Source: Mucilaginibacter endophyticus (GTDB lineage: Bacteria > Bacteroidota > Bacteroidia > Sphingobacteriales > Sphingobacteriaceae). Taken from it: 64,000 nt of DNA. The notes under the pieces are model-generated. The model ran no database searches and had not been told where the DNA came from. It was given only the letters and a program-made list of their open reading frames with translations. Every line of letters begins with the position of its first letter. Positions within the stretch are counted from its first letter, which is position 1. A program made the translations under genes and the position numbers. Location of the stretch: positions 698,355-762,354 of the forward strand of contig NZ_QPCG01000003.1 of NCBI RefSeq assembly GCF_003351025.1, written 5' to 3'. Shown here one piece after another: positions 43,449-53,100 of this stretch.

Positions 43449-43796
43449 ATGAAAGAGTTTGCATTGATATTCCGGATGAGTAAACACGCTGACGCGCAGC
43501 CTACACCCGAACAAATTCAGGAAAGAACAAACTGGCTGGCCAGCATAGCCGCGCAAAATAAACTGGTAGATAAAGGAAATTCGCTATCGGCCACAAACGC
43601 CACGGTAGTAAATAATCGCACTGCCATAACCGACGGCCCTTACACCGAGATCAAGGAATTCATCAGCGGCTACGTGATCATCAAAACAGAAACCCTTGAT
43701 GAGGCCGTGGAGCTGGCCAAAGCCAACCCGATATATAAAATTGGTGGCAGCATTGAAGTGCGCGAAGTTGTTAAGCTATATAACCATGAGCGTTAA
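43449..43796 (+). CDS. YCII-related (DGPF) domain protein
   Basis: The 115-residue protein is a ferredoxin-like YCII-type protein with the DGPF-type motif AITDGPYTEIKEFISGYVII and a C-terminal IGGSIEVREVV strand. DGPF proteins are the conserved companions of ECF42-type sigma factors, and here the sigma gene begins 3 bp after its stop. The role is not known. Confidence 0.9.
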   Translation: MKEFALIFRMSKHADAQPTPEQIQERTNWLASIAAQNKLVDKGNSLSATNATVVNNRTAITDGPYTEIKEFISGYVIIKTETLDEAVELAKANPIYKIGGSIEVREVVKLYNHER

Positions 43797-43799
43797 CAA

Positions 43800-45047
43800 A
43801 TGAGTGCCGGCGCTAAACATGAGCTTTTGCCTAACCTGTTCAGGTTAGAGTATTCCAAAATGACAGCGGTTTTATATCGCCGTTTTGGCCTAAAGCACAT
43901 TGAAATAGCTGAAGACATTGTGAGCGATACTTTTGCTATAGCCTCAGCAAACTGGGCAGTTAACGGTATACCCGAAAACCCGGTGGCCTGGCTCTATACG
44001 GTAGCTAAAAACAAGGCAAGGGATTGCCTCAAACATCTAAATGTGGTTGAAAATCATCAGAAAGGGACCAACCCCGATGATCATGATGATGGAGTGCATG
44101 ATTTTGAGTTTTCGCATCAGCATATTTCAGACAGTCAGCTCGCTATGATATTTGCTGTATGTAACCCGGGTATTTCACCTGAAGCGCAGATCTGCCTTGC
44201 GCTTCAGGTGCTTTGCGGTTTCAGTGTGGAAACAATAGCCAATGCCTTTTTAGCTAAAGCAGAAACCATAAAAAAACGACTACAACGCTCCCGTGACGAT
44301 CTCAGGCGGGATAATTTTCAGATTAGCGTACTCACCCAACATGAAATAATGGGGCGTATGGATACTGTGTTAAAAACACTGTACCTGTTATTTAACGAAG
44401 GGTATTTTTCTAAAACAAGCTATAAGCAGGTACAAAAAGAGCTTTGCCTTGAAGCCATCCGATTAACATTGCTATTAACAGAAAACGCCCTCACCAACAC
44501 CCCACAGGCAAATGCCTTGCTTGCCTTGTTTTGTTTTCAAAGTTCGCGGCTTGATGCCCGTGTAAATAGCAAAGGTGAGACCATTGTTTACGAGCAACAG
44601 GACAGAAAACTTTGGGACAAAGCACTAACTGAAAAAGGTAATTATTACCTGGTTGAAGCCTGCAATGGCAACGAGACATCAAAATATCACCTGGAAGCAG
44701 CTATAGCTTATTGGCATACCACACTTTCCGATACCAACAAGTGGCAACATATTTTGCAATTGTACAATCAGCTTATTATGATAGAGCGCTCGCCCGTAGC
44801 ACTACTTAACAGAATTTTTGCTTTGGCCAAAGTAAACGGGCACGCATCGGCAATTACCGAAGCTGAAAAGCTAAAGCTGACTGAAAATAGCTACTATCAT
44901 GAATTACTGGGATATCTGTATGCAGCTACCGATCCTGCTCAGGCCATCACCCACTATGACAAAGCTATCCTTTTAACAAAGTCATCAGCCGAAAAGAAAA
45001 CTCTTCAAAAAGAGATACAGCAGTTGAGATTGAAGCATCCGGAGTAG
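43800..45047 (+). CDS. ECF42-like sigma factor with C-terminal TPR-like extension
   Basis: The protein has 415 residues, twice the size of ordinary ECF factors. Region 2 is FRLEYSKMTAVLYRRFGLKHIEIAEDIVSDTFAIASANWAVNGIPENPVAWLYTVAKNKARD. Region 4 is LCGFSVETIANAFLAKAETIKKRLQRSRDDLR. The remaining 230 residues carry RMDTVLKTLYLLFNEGY, LCLEAIRLTLLL and repeat-like helices (YLVEACNGNE; AIAYWHTTL; LYNQLIMIERSPVALLNRIFALAK), which is the DUF6596/TPR-like part of ECF42 factors. No anti-sigma gene is nearby, which agrees with regulation by the C-terminal extension and the DGPF partner. Confidence 0.93.
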   Translation: MSAGAKHELLPNLFRLEYSKMTAVLYRRFGLKHIEIAEDIVSDTFAIASANWAVNGIPENPVAWLYTVAKNKARDCLKHLNVVENHQKGTNPDDHDDGVHDFEFSHQHISDSQLAMIFAVCNPGISPEAQICLALQVLCGFSVETIANAFLAKAETIKKRLQRSRDDLRRDNFQISVLTQHEIMGRMDTVLKTLYLLFNEGYFSKTSYKQVQKELCLEAIRLTLLLTENALTNTPQANALLALFCFQSSRLDARVNSKGETIVYEQQDRKLWDKALTEKGNYYLVEACNGNETSKYHLEAAIAYWHTTLSDTNKWQHILQLYNQLIMIERSPVALLNRIFALAKVNGHASAITEAEKLKLTENSYYHELLGYLYAATDPAQAITHYDKAILLTKSSAEKKTLQKEIQQLRLKHPE

Positions 45048-45142
45048 CGGCTTTAACGAGCTACTGGCCAGTTCCCGCCCAACGGTATTTGCAGAACTGT
45101 TAAAAGATTGATACCTTGAAAGGAATATTTCAAGCGCCAATT

Positions 45143-46348
45143 ATGAAAAAAAGTACAGGGGCTGCTCCTGCCCTTCCAGCAGGCCGAATTGCTTCGGTTG
45201 ATGTTTACCGGGGTTTAGTGATGTTGCTGATGATGGGAGAAGTTCTTGCCTTTCAGGATGTATCGGGTTTGCTACCGGGTAACCGTTTTTGGGCAATCCT
45301 CGCTTTCAACCAGTCGCACGTAGCCTGGACCTGGCTGAGCCTTCACGATATGATCCAGCCCTCCTTTACTTTTTTGGTGGGCGTGGTGCTTCCTTTCTCC
45401 CTGGCCTCCAGGAAAAATAAAGGAGCTACCAATACCGCTCTCCTTACCCATGCCATTAAACGGTCGCTGATCCTGATTGTGCTCGGTATCTTTTTAAGAT
45501 CGTTAGGTAAACATCAAACCTATTTTACTTTTGAAGATACCTTAACCCAGATAGGTCTCGGCTATACTTTTCTTGTCATATTAGGTTCTTGTTCCCGCAG
45601 AATACAAATCGGGGCACTCATCGTTATATTATTGGGCTGCTGGCTTGCTTTTGCACTTTACCCATTGCCGGGCCCGGGTTTTAACTATCCGTCTGCAGGC
45701 GTAAGTCCAACATGGGAACATAACCTGCATGGGTTCGCGGCGCACTGGAACAAAAACACCAACCTTGCATGGGCTTTCGACCGTTGGTTCCTTAATTTGT
45801 TTCCGCGCAGTTCACCCTTCCTGTATAATGATGGCGGATATTCCACACTGAGCTTTATTCCAACTTTAGGCACCATGATCCTCGGGCTTTTAGCTGGTGG
45901 GGTTTTAATGAATAATGCTCAAAGTGGCACAAAACTGAAATCGCTCATCATTACCGGCGTCAGTCTCATTGCCTTCGGAATTCTGCTCCACCTTACAAAC
46001 CTCAACCCAATAGTAAAAAGAATCTGGACTCCCGCCTGGGCAATTTTCAGCGGAGGGATCTGTTTTTGCTTCCTCTCTTTGCTTTACTTCACCGTTGATT
46101 TAAAGGAATACAAAAAACCATTATTCTTCCTCAAAGTAATCGGCATGAACTCCATCGCTGCATACGTCATGTCAGACGGAGGCATACGTCAATACATAAC
46201 AGACAATCTTTACATACATCTCGGGGCGCATTACGACCAGGTTTTCGGAGTAGCCTATGCTACACTCATCAGCGGGGCTTTAACACTGCTTTTACTATGG
46301 CTGATACTGTACTTAATGTACAAACGGGGGATATACATTAAAATTTAA
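45143..46348 (+). CDS. DUF5009 / heparan-alpha-glucosaminide N-acetyltransferase-like membrane protein
   Basis: The protein has 401 residues from ATG 45143. It has about ten membrane helices and the motif RIASVDVYRGLVMLLMMGEVL at the N-terminus, characteristic of the COG4299/DUF5009 family. SLHDMIQPSFTFLVGVVLPFSL and FFLKVIGMNSIAAYVMSDGGIRQYI are further conserved stretches. Related eukaryotic enzymes acetylate glucosamine of heparan sulfate across the lysosomal membrane; the bacterial acceptor is not known. A TTG at 45116 would add nine residues without family support. It lies 95 bp after the sigma gene. Confidence 0.88.
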   Translation: MKKSTGAAPALPAGRIASVDVYRGLVMLLMMGEVLAFQDVSGLLPGNRFWAILAFNQSHVAWTWLSLHDMIQPSFTFLVGVVLPFSLASRKNKGATNTALLTHAIKRSLILIVLGIFLRSLGKHQTYFTFEDTLTQIGLGYTFLVILGSCSRRIQIGALIVILLGCWLAFALYPLPGPGFNYPSAGVSPTWEHNLHGFAAHWNKNTNLAWAFDRWFLNLFPRSSPFLYNDGGYSTLSFIPTLGTMILGLLAGGVLMNNAQSGTKLKSLIITGVSLIAFGILLHLTNLNPIVKRIWTPAWAIFSGGICFCFLSLLYFTVDLKEYKKPLFFLKVIGMNSIAAYVMSDGGIRQYITDNLYIHLGAHYDQVFGVAYATLISGALTLLLLWLILYLMYKRGIYIKI

Positions 46349-46410
46349 CCTCGAAGGGGATCAGATTTACTTAATACTGCCAAATCTCATTACGAAAAAC
46401 CCAAACAGCT

Positions 46411-46938
46411 TTAAGATACCTTAGGTACAGGGTAAACAAAACCAAAATCCGGATCATTTCTTAAATCCTCATAAGGATCTATTTTGTTCGGATTCGTATA
46501 TCCGGTAAACGGACTCCTTCTTCCAAAGCCAAAATACCATTCAGGAGTTTTAGTCAAACTATATTTTGCTATATATTTCCTGTCATTTTCTTCTCCGAGA
46601 AGCGAAGAGCCTCTTTTTCTCCAGAACAGCGTAAAATCGCCTATTGAGCTAAATACATGAAATTGAGCATTATCAAAGTCAATGTTCCTCAGAATATTTT
46701 CAATTTTTAATATAAAATCATTCCAATCCGATAAATCATACCCGAAATTCTTATATGTTGCTGCAAAGCCAAAAATTGGGTTCTCATAAAAATAGGGAAT
46801 TTCATAATCTCCAAAACTGAACATATTGGTGTTAACGAAAGGGTAACTTTCATCTTTTCCTAAGCTTTTTATGAAGTCAACCGATTTGCTATAATCCCTA
46901 TCAATTTTTATATATCCATAGATAGTATCAAACTCCAT
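46411..46938 (-). CDS. Hypothetical protein, unknown
   Basis: The 175-residue cytosolic protein is rich in Phe, Tyr and Asp (IYGYIKIDRDYSKSVDFIKSL; FVNTNMFSFGDYEIPYFYENPIFGFAA; WYFGFGRRSPFTGYTNPNKIDPYEDL). No signal peptide, membrane helix or known domain is seen. The region is AT-richer than the genes on both sides, suggesting recent acquisition. Small orphan proteins of this size sometimes serve as immunity proteins, but no toxin lies next to it. Confidence 0.7.
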   Translation of the reverse strand: MEFDTIYGYIKIDRDYSKSVDFIKSLGKDESYPFVNTNMFSFGDYEIPYFYENPIFGFAATYKNFGYDLSDWNDFILKIENILRNIDFDNAQFHVFSSIGDFTLFWRKRGSSLLGEENDRKYIAKYSLTKTPEWYFGFGRRSPFTGYTNPNKIDPYEDLRNDPDFGFVYPVPKVS

Positions 46939-47009
46939 TGAATGCCTCCTTTTTACAAATGTACAATCAAGGAATCATTGAGTATAAGAATCTATTTCAA
47001 AAAACAAAT

Positions 47010-47756
47010 TTAAGAGCGGGCCAATCGTATACTTGTTTGCGCAAATAGGATACGGATGAGTTTACTGCTCAGGTTAATCCGCCAGCGTGGTGTTCGGGGA
47101 GCCTCCATGTGCTCACTGAGCATAAGCAAGGTGACGGCCAGCATCACAAAATTATTGCCCCCCGGCAGCAGCACCGGGAACAACATCAATACCCAATTGG
47201 AACCTACACACCACACTGCATGCTCAAAGCCAAATAAAACCGAATCATAGTCAGCTGCACGGCCAAACGCGGCCAACGCCTTATGATTATGCCCACGGTT
47301 TAAGCACTGTTGTTTCACCGGCGAAAATTGCCAGATCGCGGCTATAATGCCGACCACTATTGCAGGGGTATACGATCCTGGCATGAACAGGGTTAAGCCC
47401 AGTATTCCGCCAATCATCAGCGCGCCAACCACCATCCATACACCCATGTAACCAAGAACAAACAATGATGCTGCCCTAAAACGACGATTCTTAAAACTTC
47501 TTTCACAAGTGTACTGTATCGGAATGATCAACTTTGGCAGCATCATGGCCAAAACCATTAAGCCCCATCCCGCCAACATAGGCGAAATGGGGTTAGTTAA
47601 CAGCAATATTTCTAATGATGTACGTGATAGTTCACCACCCGTAACAAAACAATGTTTAACGGCGGCGGGTTTCACCAACAATAGCCCCCAGCACGTTGCA
47701 CTCAAAACAAAGATCAGTAAACTTACTGACCTTCGAGATCTTTCGGCCGCTGTCAT
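47010..47756 (-). CDS. DUF2182 integral membrane protein (predicted metal-binding)
   Basis: The 248-residue protein has several hydrophobic segments (SLLIFVLSATCWGLLLV; GWGLMVLAMMLPKLIIPIQ; ASLFVLGYMGVWMVVGALMIGGILGLTLF; AVWCVGSNWVLMLFPVLL). It has the DUF2182 signatures AGWGLMVLAMMLPKL and AAIWQFSPVKQQCLNRGH. The family is annotated as predicted metal-binding. Its start overlaps the tyrosinase stop by four bases (47753-47756), so the two are translationally coupled, and a role in copper handling for the tyrosinase is an inference. Confidence 0.88.
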   Translation of the reverse strand: MTAAERSRRSVSLLIFVLSATCWGLLLVKPAAVKHCFVTGGELSRTSLEILLLTNPISPMLAGWGLMVLAMMLPKLIIPIQYTCERSFKNRRFRAASLFVLGYMGVWMVVGALMIGGILGLTLFMPGSYTPAIVVGIIAAIWQFSPVKQQCLNRGHNHKALAAFGRAADYDSVLFGFEHAVWCVGSNWVLMLFPVLLPGGNNFVMLAVTLLMLSEHMEAPRTPRWRINLSSKLIRILFAQTSIRLARS

Positions 47757-49288
47757 GACTGCGGCTGGCGGTGCAGACTAACCCGGCCAACGGTAATTTC
47801 TTCGTCGTTAGGGATATCGTTATCCGGCGAAATCGTTACGTCGAGAGAATCGGCATCGAGCGCATTATTGAGATGCAGTTCATCTACCAGGTTAGTGATA
47901 TCAAGTATAAACGTAAGCCCCGCGCCCCCATGATGCCCATCGTTCGACGACGCCTTTCGCAAGCCGAAAAGAGAGACGTGCCCTGCAAGTTTATGGTTAA
48001 CCGAAACTGCCAGTACGTTCGAATCCATCTTTCCCTTCACGTTTTCAAGTTGCAGATAAACGTGATCCGGCACCTTGGTTACCGACGCGTTCATTAAACT
48101 CTTTGGTACCTTAGCCCAGGCTTCCTTCTGGAATCGCACAGCCGTACGTGCACCTGAATTTTTTAATGTCAGCGCCCCTTCGTTGGCACCAACCATTTCT
48201 GAATTGCCTCCCATATCCATATTTTCATCTGGTTGAGGTTGAGTTTGAATTAAATTCACGCCTAATTTAGTCAATCTTTGAGCCAGACTGCCAACCAATT
48301 GCTTGGTAATACCAGTCGACAGATTGTCGTAAACATAGTTGAGCTGGCTCAGACTTTTCATATCATTAGGAGTATAAACCCAGCCAGCACGTGAAGAAGG
48401 CATAGGCATAACAAACTTCCGTCCACCGGTGGCAGCTGGGCCTTTCAGCCAATTGGTACTGGTGGGATTAGCATTACCTGCCGCATTCCATGAAGCCCAC
48501 ATCCTATCAATATTACAATGATGTAAGTAAAAAATAGGATCGAGCGCAGCTGTTCCCGGATCCGACATCAGGCCGTAATCTGTACTGGTAATAGAACCGC
48601 CGATATAGGTATGTACCATATTATGGGGATTGTTCTCCAGGTTGCCACTTACGCTTCCGGCATTTGAGAAACCTGTTGACGGGCCACCATAGCCAGGATT
48701 GGGTGTAACAGCATTGCTACCAGTATAAATGGTATTCCGCTGGCAATCCTGGGATACCGGAGGAAGAGGGATATATATATCGCCATTATTCCGCGGACCG
48801 TACCGGGCTTTTACAAAGAGGGGGTTCGGGCTACCATCGGGCAAGGTTAGCTGAGTGAAAGCGGGTGGGATCTTATACTGGTTACCCGGACCGAAATAAT
48901 TCCAATAAGGCAACGACCAATCGTTCGGGCCTCCCAAACCGATCACAATGGCGCGGATTTGCGCTTCAATAGCTATCAGATAGCCACGGTGCCAGGGCTC
49001 AAAATACCAGCTTTGGTGCTGACACTGATTCCAGAACTTGTCCCTAATACTTTGAGAAGGCAAAGGGCTTGTGGGTACCGCTGGCGGAGCCGAAATATAA
49101 GCCCATCCGGGAAAAGTGGTTTGTCCGCTCAGATATTCGTTGTGAATAGCGGCGAAAAACCACCAGCTGGCTTGATCATTTAACGCGCGTGCCTGCATCG
49201 CGCGTACGCCCTTGGCGTACCATAAAAGGTCGGAATTACTGAATGTCCCGTTTTGGTTCCAGGCATTCTTTCTGGTGTAGGTTGCCAT
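47753..49288 (-). CDS. Tyrosinase-family binuclear copper protein
   Basis: The 511-residue type-3 copper enzyme oxidises phenols or catechols. CuA ligands are His49 (AAIHNEY), His91 (CQHQSW) and His100 (EPWHRGY). CuB ligands are His222 and His226 (NPHNMVH) and His256/257 (FYLHHCNIDRMW). Cys89 two residues before His91 is placed as in enzymes with a Cys-His thioether bond. The C-terminal 200 residues are a beta-rich extension like the lid domain of polyphenol oxidases. There is no signal peptide, so it appears cytosolic unless exported with a partner. It overlaps the downstream DUF2182 gene by four bases. Confidence 0.93.
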   Translation of the reverse strand: MATYTRKNAWNQNGTFSNSDLLWYAKGVRAMQARALNDQASWWFFAAIHNEYLSGQTTFPGWAYISAPPAVPTSPLPSQSIRDKFWNQCQHQSWYFEPWHRGYLIAIEAQIRAIVIGLGGPNDWSLPYWNYFGPGNQYKIPPAFTQLTLPDGSPNPLFVKARYGPRNNGDIYIPLPPVSQDCQRNTIYTGSNAVTPNPGYGGPSTGFSNAGSVSGNLENNPHNMVHTYIGGSITSTDYGLMSDPGTAALDPIFYLHHCNIDRMWASWNAAGNANPTSTNWLKGPAATGGRKFVMPMPSSRAGWVYTPNDMKSLSQLNYVYDNLSTGITKQLVGSLAQRLTKLGVNLIQTQPQPDENMDMGGNSEMVGANEGALTLKNSGARTAVRFQKEAWAKVPKSLMNASVTKVPDHVYLQLENVKGKMDSNVLAVSVNHKLAGHVSLFGLRKASSNDGHHGGAGLTFILDITNLVDELHLNNALDADSLDVTISPDNDIPNDEEITVGRVSLHRQPQS

Positions 49289-49746
49289 AATTTATTTAGG
49301 TTTATTGGTAGCATGGGTTGTTTAACGGCATAAAAAGAACAAACGACACTTGCCGCACCGGCATTTCCCTGTACATTGAGATGCGAAAATTTTAAGCGCG
49401 TGACGGCAGAGAGTTCAAGGTTTTATTGGTTTGGTAGATGTTAACGGTAAAAGAGAGATAAAGCAATTGGTAAATAAAAGTATACCAAACGCCGCCGCGA
49501 AACCAACAGTTTAGATATAAAACACTCACAGGTAGGTCATTATGAGGTTTACGGTGTAAATGTATATATTTATTGAATAATAAAATATTTTTTACAAATC
49601 TTTTTCAATAGCTGTTCACGTGTCGATAACCGTCGTTTTTTTCATCGCATTATTGCCCTATAATGATCTATTTAAAAAGCTGAAACAATGCCGATTCCTT
49701 TAAGTTCGGCCCACATATCACACATCACGCTAAAAATTTAAAGCAT
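49289..49746. other. Intergenic region upstream of the tyrosinase gene
   Basis: About 460 bp with no supported gene. The centre (49555-49620) is AT-rich and could hold the tyrosinase promoter. I see no clear -7/-33 pair, palindrome or repeat. Confidence 0.5.
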
Positions 49747-49774
49747 AAAAAAAGCCCCGCGGACATGCGGGGCT
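49747..49774 (-). terminator. Intrinsic terminator of the tRNA-Asn transcript
   Basis: The stem AAGCCCCGC / GCGGGGCTT with a five-base loop is followed by a run of T residues on the minus strand, seven bases after the tRNA 3' end. Confidence 0.93.
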
Positions 49775-49780
49775 TGACGG

Positions 49781-49854
49781 CTCCTGAGGCTGGGCTCGAA
49801 CCAGCGACCCTCTGATTAACAGTCAGATGCTCTAACCGGCTGAGCTACTCAGGA
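49781..49854 (-). tRNA. tRNA-Asn (GUU)
   Basis: A 74-nt cloverleaf reads on the minus strand. Acceptor arms are TCCTGAG / CTCAGGA with discriminator G, the D-arm is GCTCAGCCGGTTAGAGC, the anticodon arm is TCTGACTGTTAATCAGA with GTT in the loop, the variable loop is five bases, and the T-arm is GCTGGTTCGAGCCCAGC. CCA is not encoded. Confidence 0.97.
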
Positions 49855-50174
49855 GTGTTGTCCGGTTTGGAGTTTGCAAAAGTATAATTTTCATTGATAT
49901 TTCACAATTTTATTCAATTTGTTATCGGGTAATGCCTTAATATTATGCAACACCGTCTATAACTCACTAATTAACAAGCCGAAACGTAAAAACCGTTATA
50001 AAAAAACGTAAAAACACGCTTGTATTAGCCATCAACGCCAATTACTTTTATAAAATACTCATTATCAAATAGTATTATAACTACTGATATCCTGTTGACT
50101 GTTTACGCCTCCTATTTTCACTGACACACACTTGTTTAACTCTGGTTCGAATAAATTTTCTTAAAGCCTAAATT
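49855..50174. other. Intergenic region between tRNA-Asn and the large sensor gene
   Basis: This region must hold both the tRNA promoter (minus) and that of the 1442-residue protein (plus). It is AT-rich with no repeat, integrase fragment or operator that I can recognise. Confidence 0.5.
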
Positions 50175-53100
50175 ATGTTCAAATTTCCTGCCATAGGTAA
50201 AAACCAGGTGGTTGCCATTGTCACTTTCCTTACATTAATCATGTTAGGGGTAAGTTACTTTTATATATACATACCGGCTAACGAAAAGGTTGTGCAGGAG
50301 CGACGATTTCGATGTTTGCAAAATATCAACATTAATATTCACTCAAAAATTATAAACAGCACCTGGATGCTGAATAACTTCCTGAAAACGTTCCCTAATG
50401 ATGATCAACTGCAGGATTATCTGAGCAACTATCCTAAAACCAACTTCACCCTGCTTCCTGTGTCAAGCCGCCTTAGCGGAGCTCAAATAAGACAGCAACT
50501 GCAAGGGGCTAAAGTTAAATGGGTTGATAGCGCTGTTAATATCCGCACAAACGTAGCAGTGCAGCAGTTAACCATCTTCCTTAACAAAACAATAACCATA
50601 AGCGGGCCAACCGATACGTTAAAAATGCGCATGGGTATCCGGTATAATTTTGATCATTTTATTAAACCCTTGCTGGTACCCGACGTTTTTGACAACTACA
50701 TTGTTTTTGAAAGCGACGCATCAGACAAAGGCAAAACCGACGATAATATCATTTATGAAACCTTCCCTTCGGGCTTAAGTTATCAATCAAAAGATTCACT
50801 GTTGACCTTTAAAAATAAGGTAAGCAGTCCGGGGCTTCGTAAGCTGAGTATTGGAGGTAAAGATTACAGAGCTTTTTCACAACCAGTTAGCCTTGATGGT
50901 AAAAACCAATTGATTGTTGTGGGCCTGGTGCCGGGTAAAAGCTACGACCAGGAGCGGAAACGGCTACCGCTTGTTGTTGTGTTGTTATTGTTAACATTCG
51001 CCACAGGCGCTATCGTATCATTACCCTGGATAAAACTGTATCACACGGGCAATAAGGATAAACTCAACGCTTCTGATGGTATCGCCTCTGTACTGGTATC
51101 GATACTGATGATGGCGCTCATGTTTTTTGTGTTTATGTATTTTATACTTTTCGCCAATACACATGGTAAAATATCGGCATCATCAACATCACTGGCCAAT
51201 GGCATTTCAAACGCCTTATCAACCGAGTTAGAAAATGCATATCAAACGCTCAAAGATTTCGATTCGCAATCTCATCTGTTTGCCAATGATGATATCGCCA
51301 ATTTGGGTAAATCAAATTTAAAGTTCAGAACCCTATCATCGCTGGATACAAATTATAAACCGTACAGAGATAAATTGAACGCCTTTGCTAAGCCAACAGC
51401 TTTGGAGGAAGCCTTTTGGATTGATTCAACAGGCAAAGAACTTCTTAATTGGAGTACCGATAGCGCGTTTACCCCCCGTAGCAATTTGGGCTGGCGCGAC
51501 TATTTTAAAAGGATCAGGAGTAACAATACCTACAGTTTTAATGGCCATGAGCTGTATCTCGATCAAATTTTTTCTGTCACCAACGAAACCTTCAGATCTG
51601 TACTGGCTATAAAATCAAAGTCAAAACTAAGTCAGCCGGCGGCTGTGGCGGCTATGACGTTTACGATGAAAAGCTTAGACCATGTTACAACGCCCGATGG
51701 CTATCAGTTTGCCATTATTAACAACAATGGAAAGGTATTGTACCATAGCATCACCAACAGAAATTTAAACGAGAACCTGAAAAGCGAATTTGCCGATAGT
51801 ACCAGCCTGGTAAGTTGCCTGGAAGCAAAATCAGACACCGGCTTTACGGCAACCTATTATGGGCGCGAACTCAATATTAAAATTAAGCCGGTAAAAGGTC
51901 TGCCTTATTTTGTAGTAATTTTTGAAAGCCAGGAGTATAATGATAATCGGGATATGCAGGCCTATGCTTTTACTATAGCGATGCTGATATTTCTGTTATT
52001 GTTTCTCATCACACAATTCGCCATAGTATTTTTTGTATCTGCCAAACGTTCGTTTTTTAAGAAGCAGCTCTTTGAAACCTCATGGATAGGGCCAAAAAGG
52101 TGTTTTCACAGGCAATACAATCTTATAATAGCAATTAATATAGTTGTTATTATATGCATGCTCGCAAGTATCGATCAGAATTCATTCCTTAAATCCCTAT
52201 ATCTCATCCTGTTTTCCATTACGTTCATAGGCATTTACCCTAACGTTTTATTTGCCATAGACTACGGCCGAAACCAAAGCTATAATCTGAATTTTAAGCT
52301 ATATGCTATTGCATGGCTGCTTGCATTTATTCTGCTGGTTGACGGGGCCGCGCTTACTACACTTACGGCATACCACTTATATATGCTTTTTTTATATGAA
52401 GCAGGATTAATCTTCTTCGCGCTTATAGTTACCTCAGCCATTTATATCAAGCCGCTTAGCAACTGGTTAATGAGCAAAACCCAGCAACATTTTTCCCAAT
52501 TGTTTATAACCATCAAATCGCTAAAAAAAACAGAAACCTCTTTCTGGACCTATACTCACAGCTTTGCCTTTATGGCTACTACGCGCCTGGTTATAACCAG
52601 CGGCATCCCTGTGGCCTTCTTTTTTATATATGCCTCTAATTACGAACAGAATTTAGAGACCCGGTATAAACACTTCCACTTTGCTAAAGATCTGGTTCAA
52701 AAAATGCCGAAGAATACCATTGAGCAAGGCAAACTCCCTGTTGGTGCATACATTGATAGTTCGTTCATCAATAATTATGGTATAGTTTCGGATCAAAAGC
52801 TAATTGACAGCGTTAAACAATACGGGCGGTATTTTAAAGAAGACTTCCTGACTGTGCAATTATTGAATGCTTTTAAACTGCAGGTAAAAGATATCGAAAT
52901 AAGAAGCAGTAACATGGTTTATGCCAATGTAGGTTCCGATGCTTTTTTCAACAAGCTTACCAACACAAATGACATATCAACAAATACAATTTACAAAGTG
53001 GTCGACAATTCCTTCCTTGGCCTTGGTTCGGCTGCCCTTGGCTATCATCCCTCATTTGAGGCTATATTTGATTTACATTATTTGATACCGGTAATTCTAC

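Noticed and set aside
49781..50174. tRNA-Asn as integration site of a mobile island carrying the large sensor gene
   Set aside because: No integrase, no duplicated tRNA 3' end and no direct repeat are visible; the sensor gene lies on the 5' side of the tRNA.
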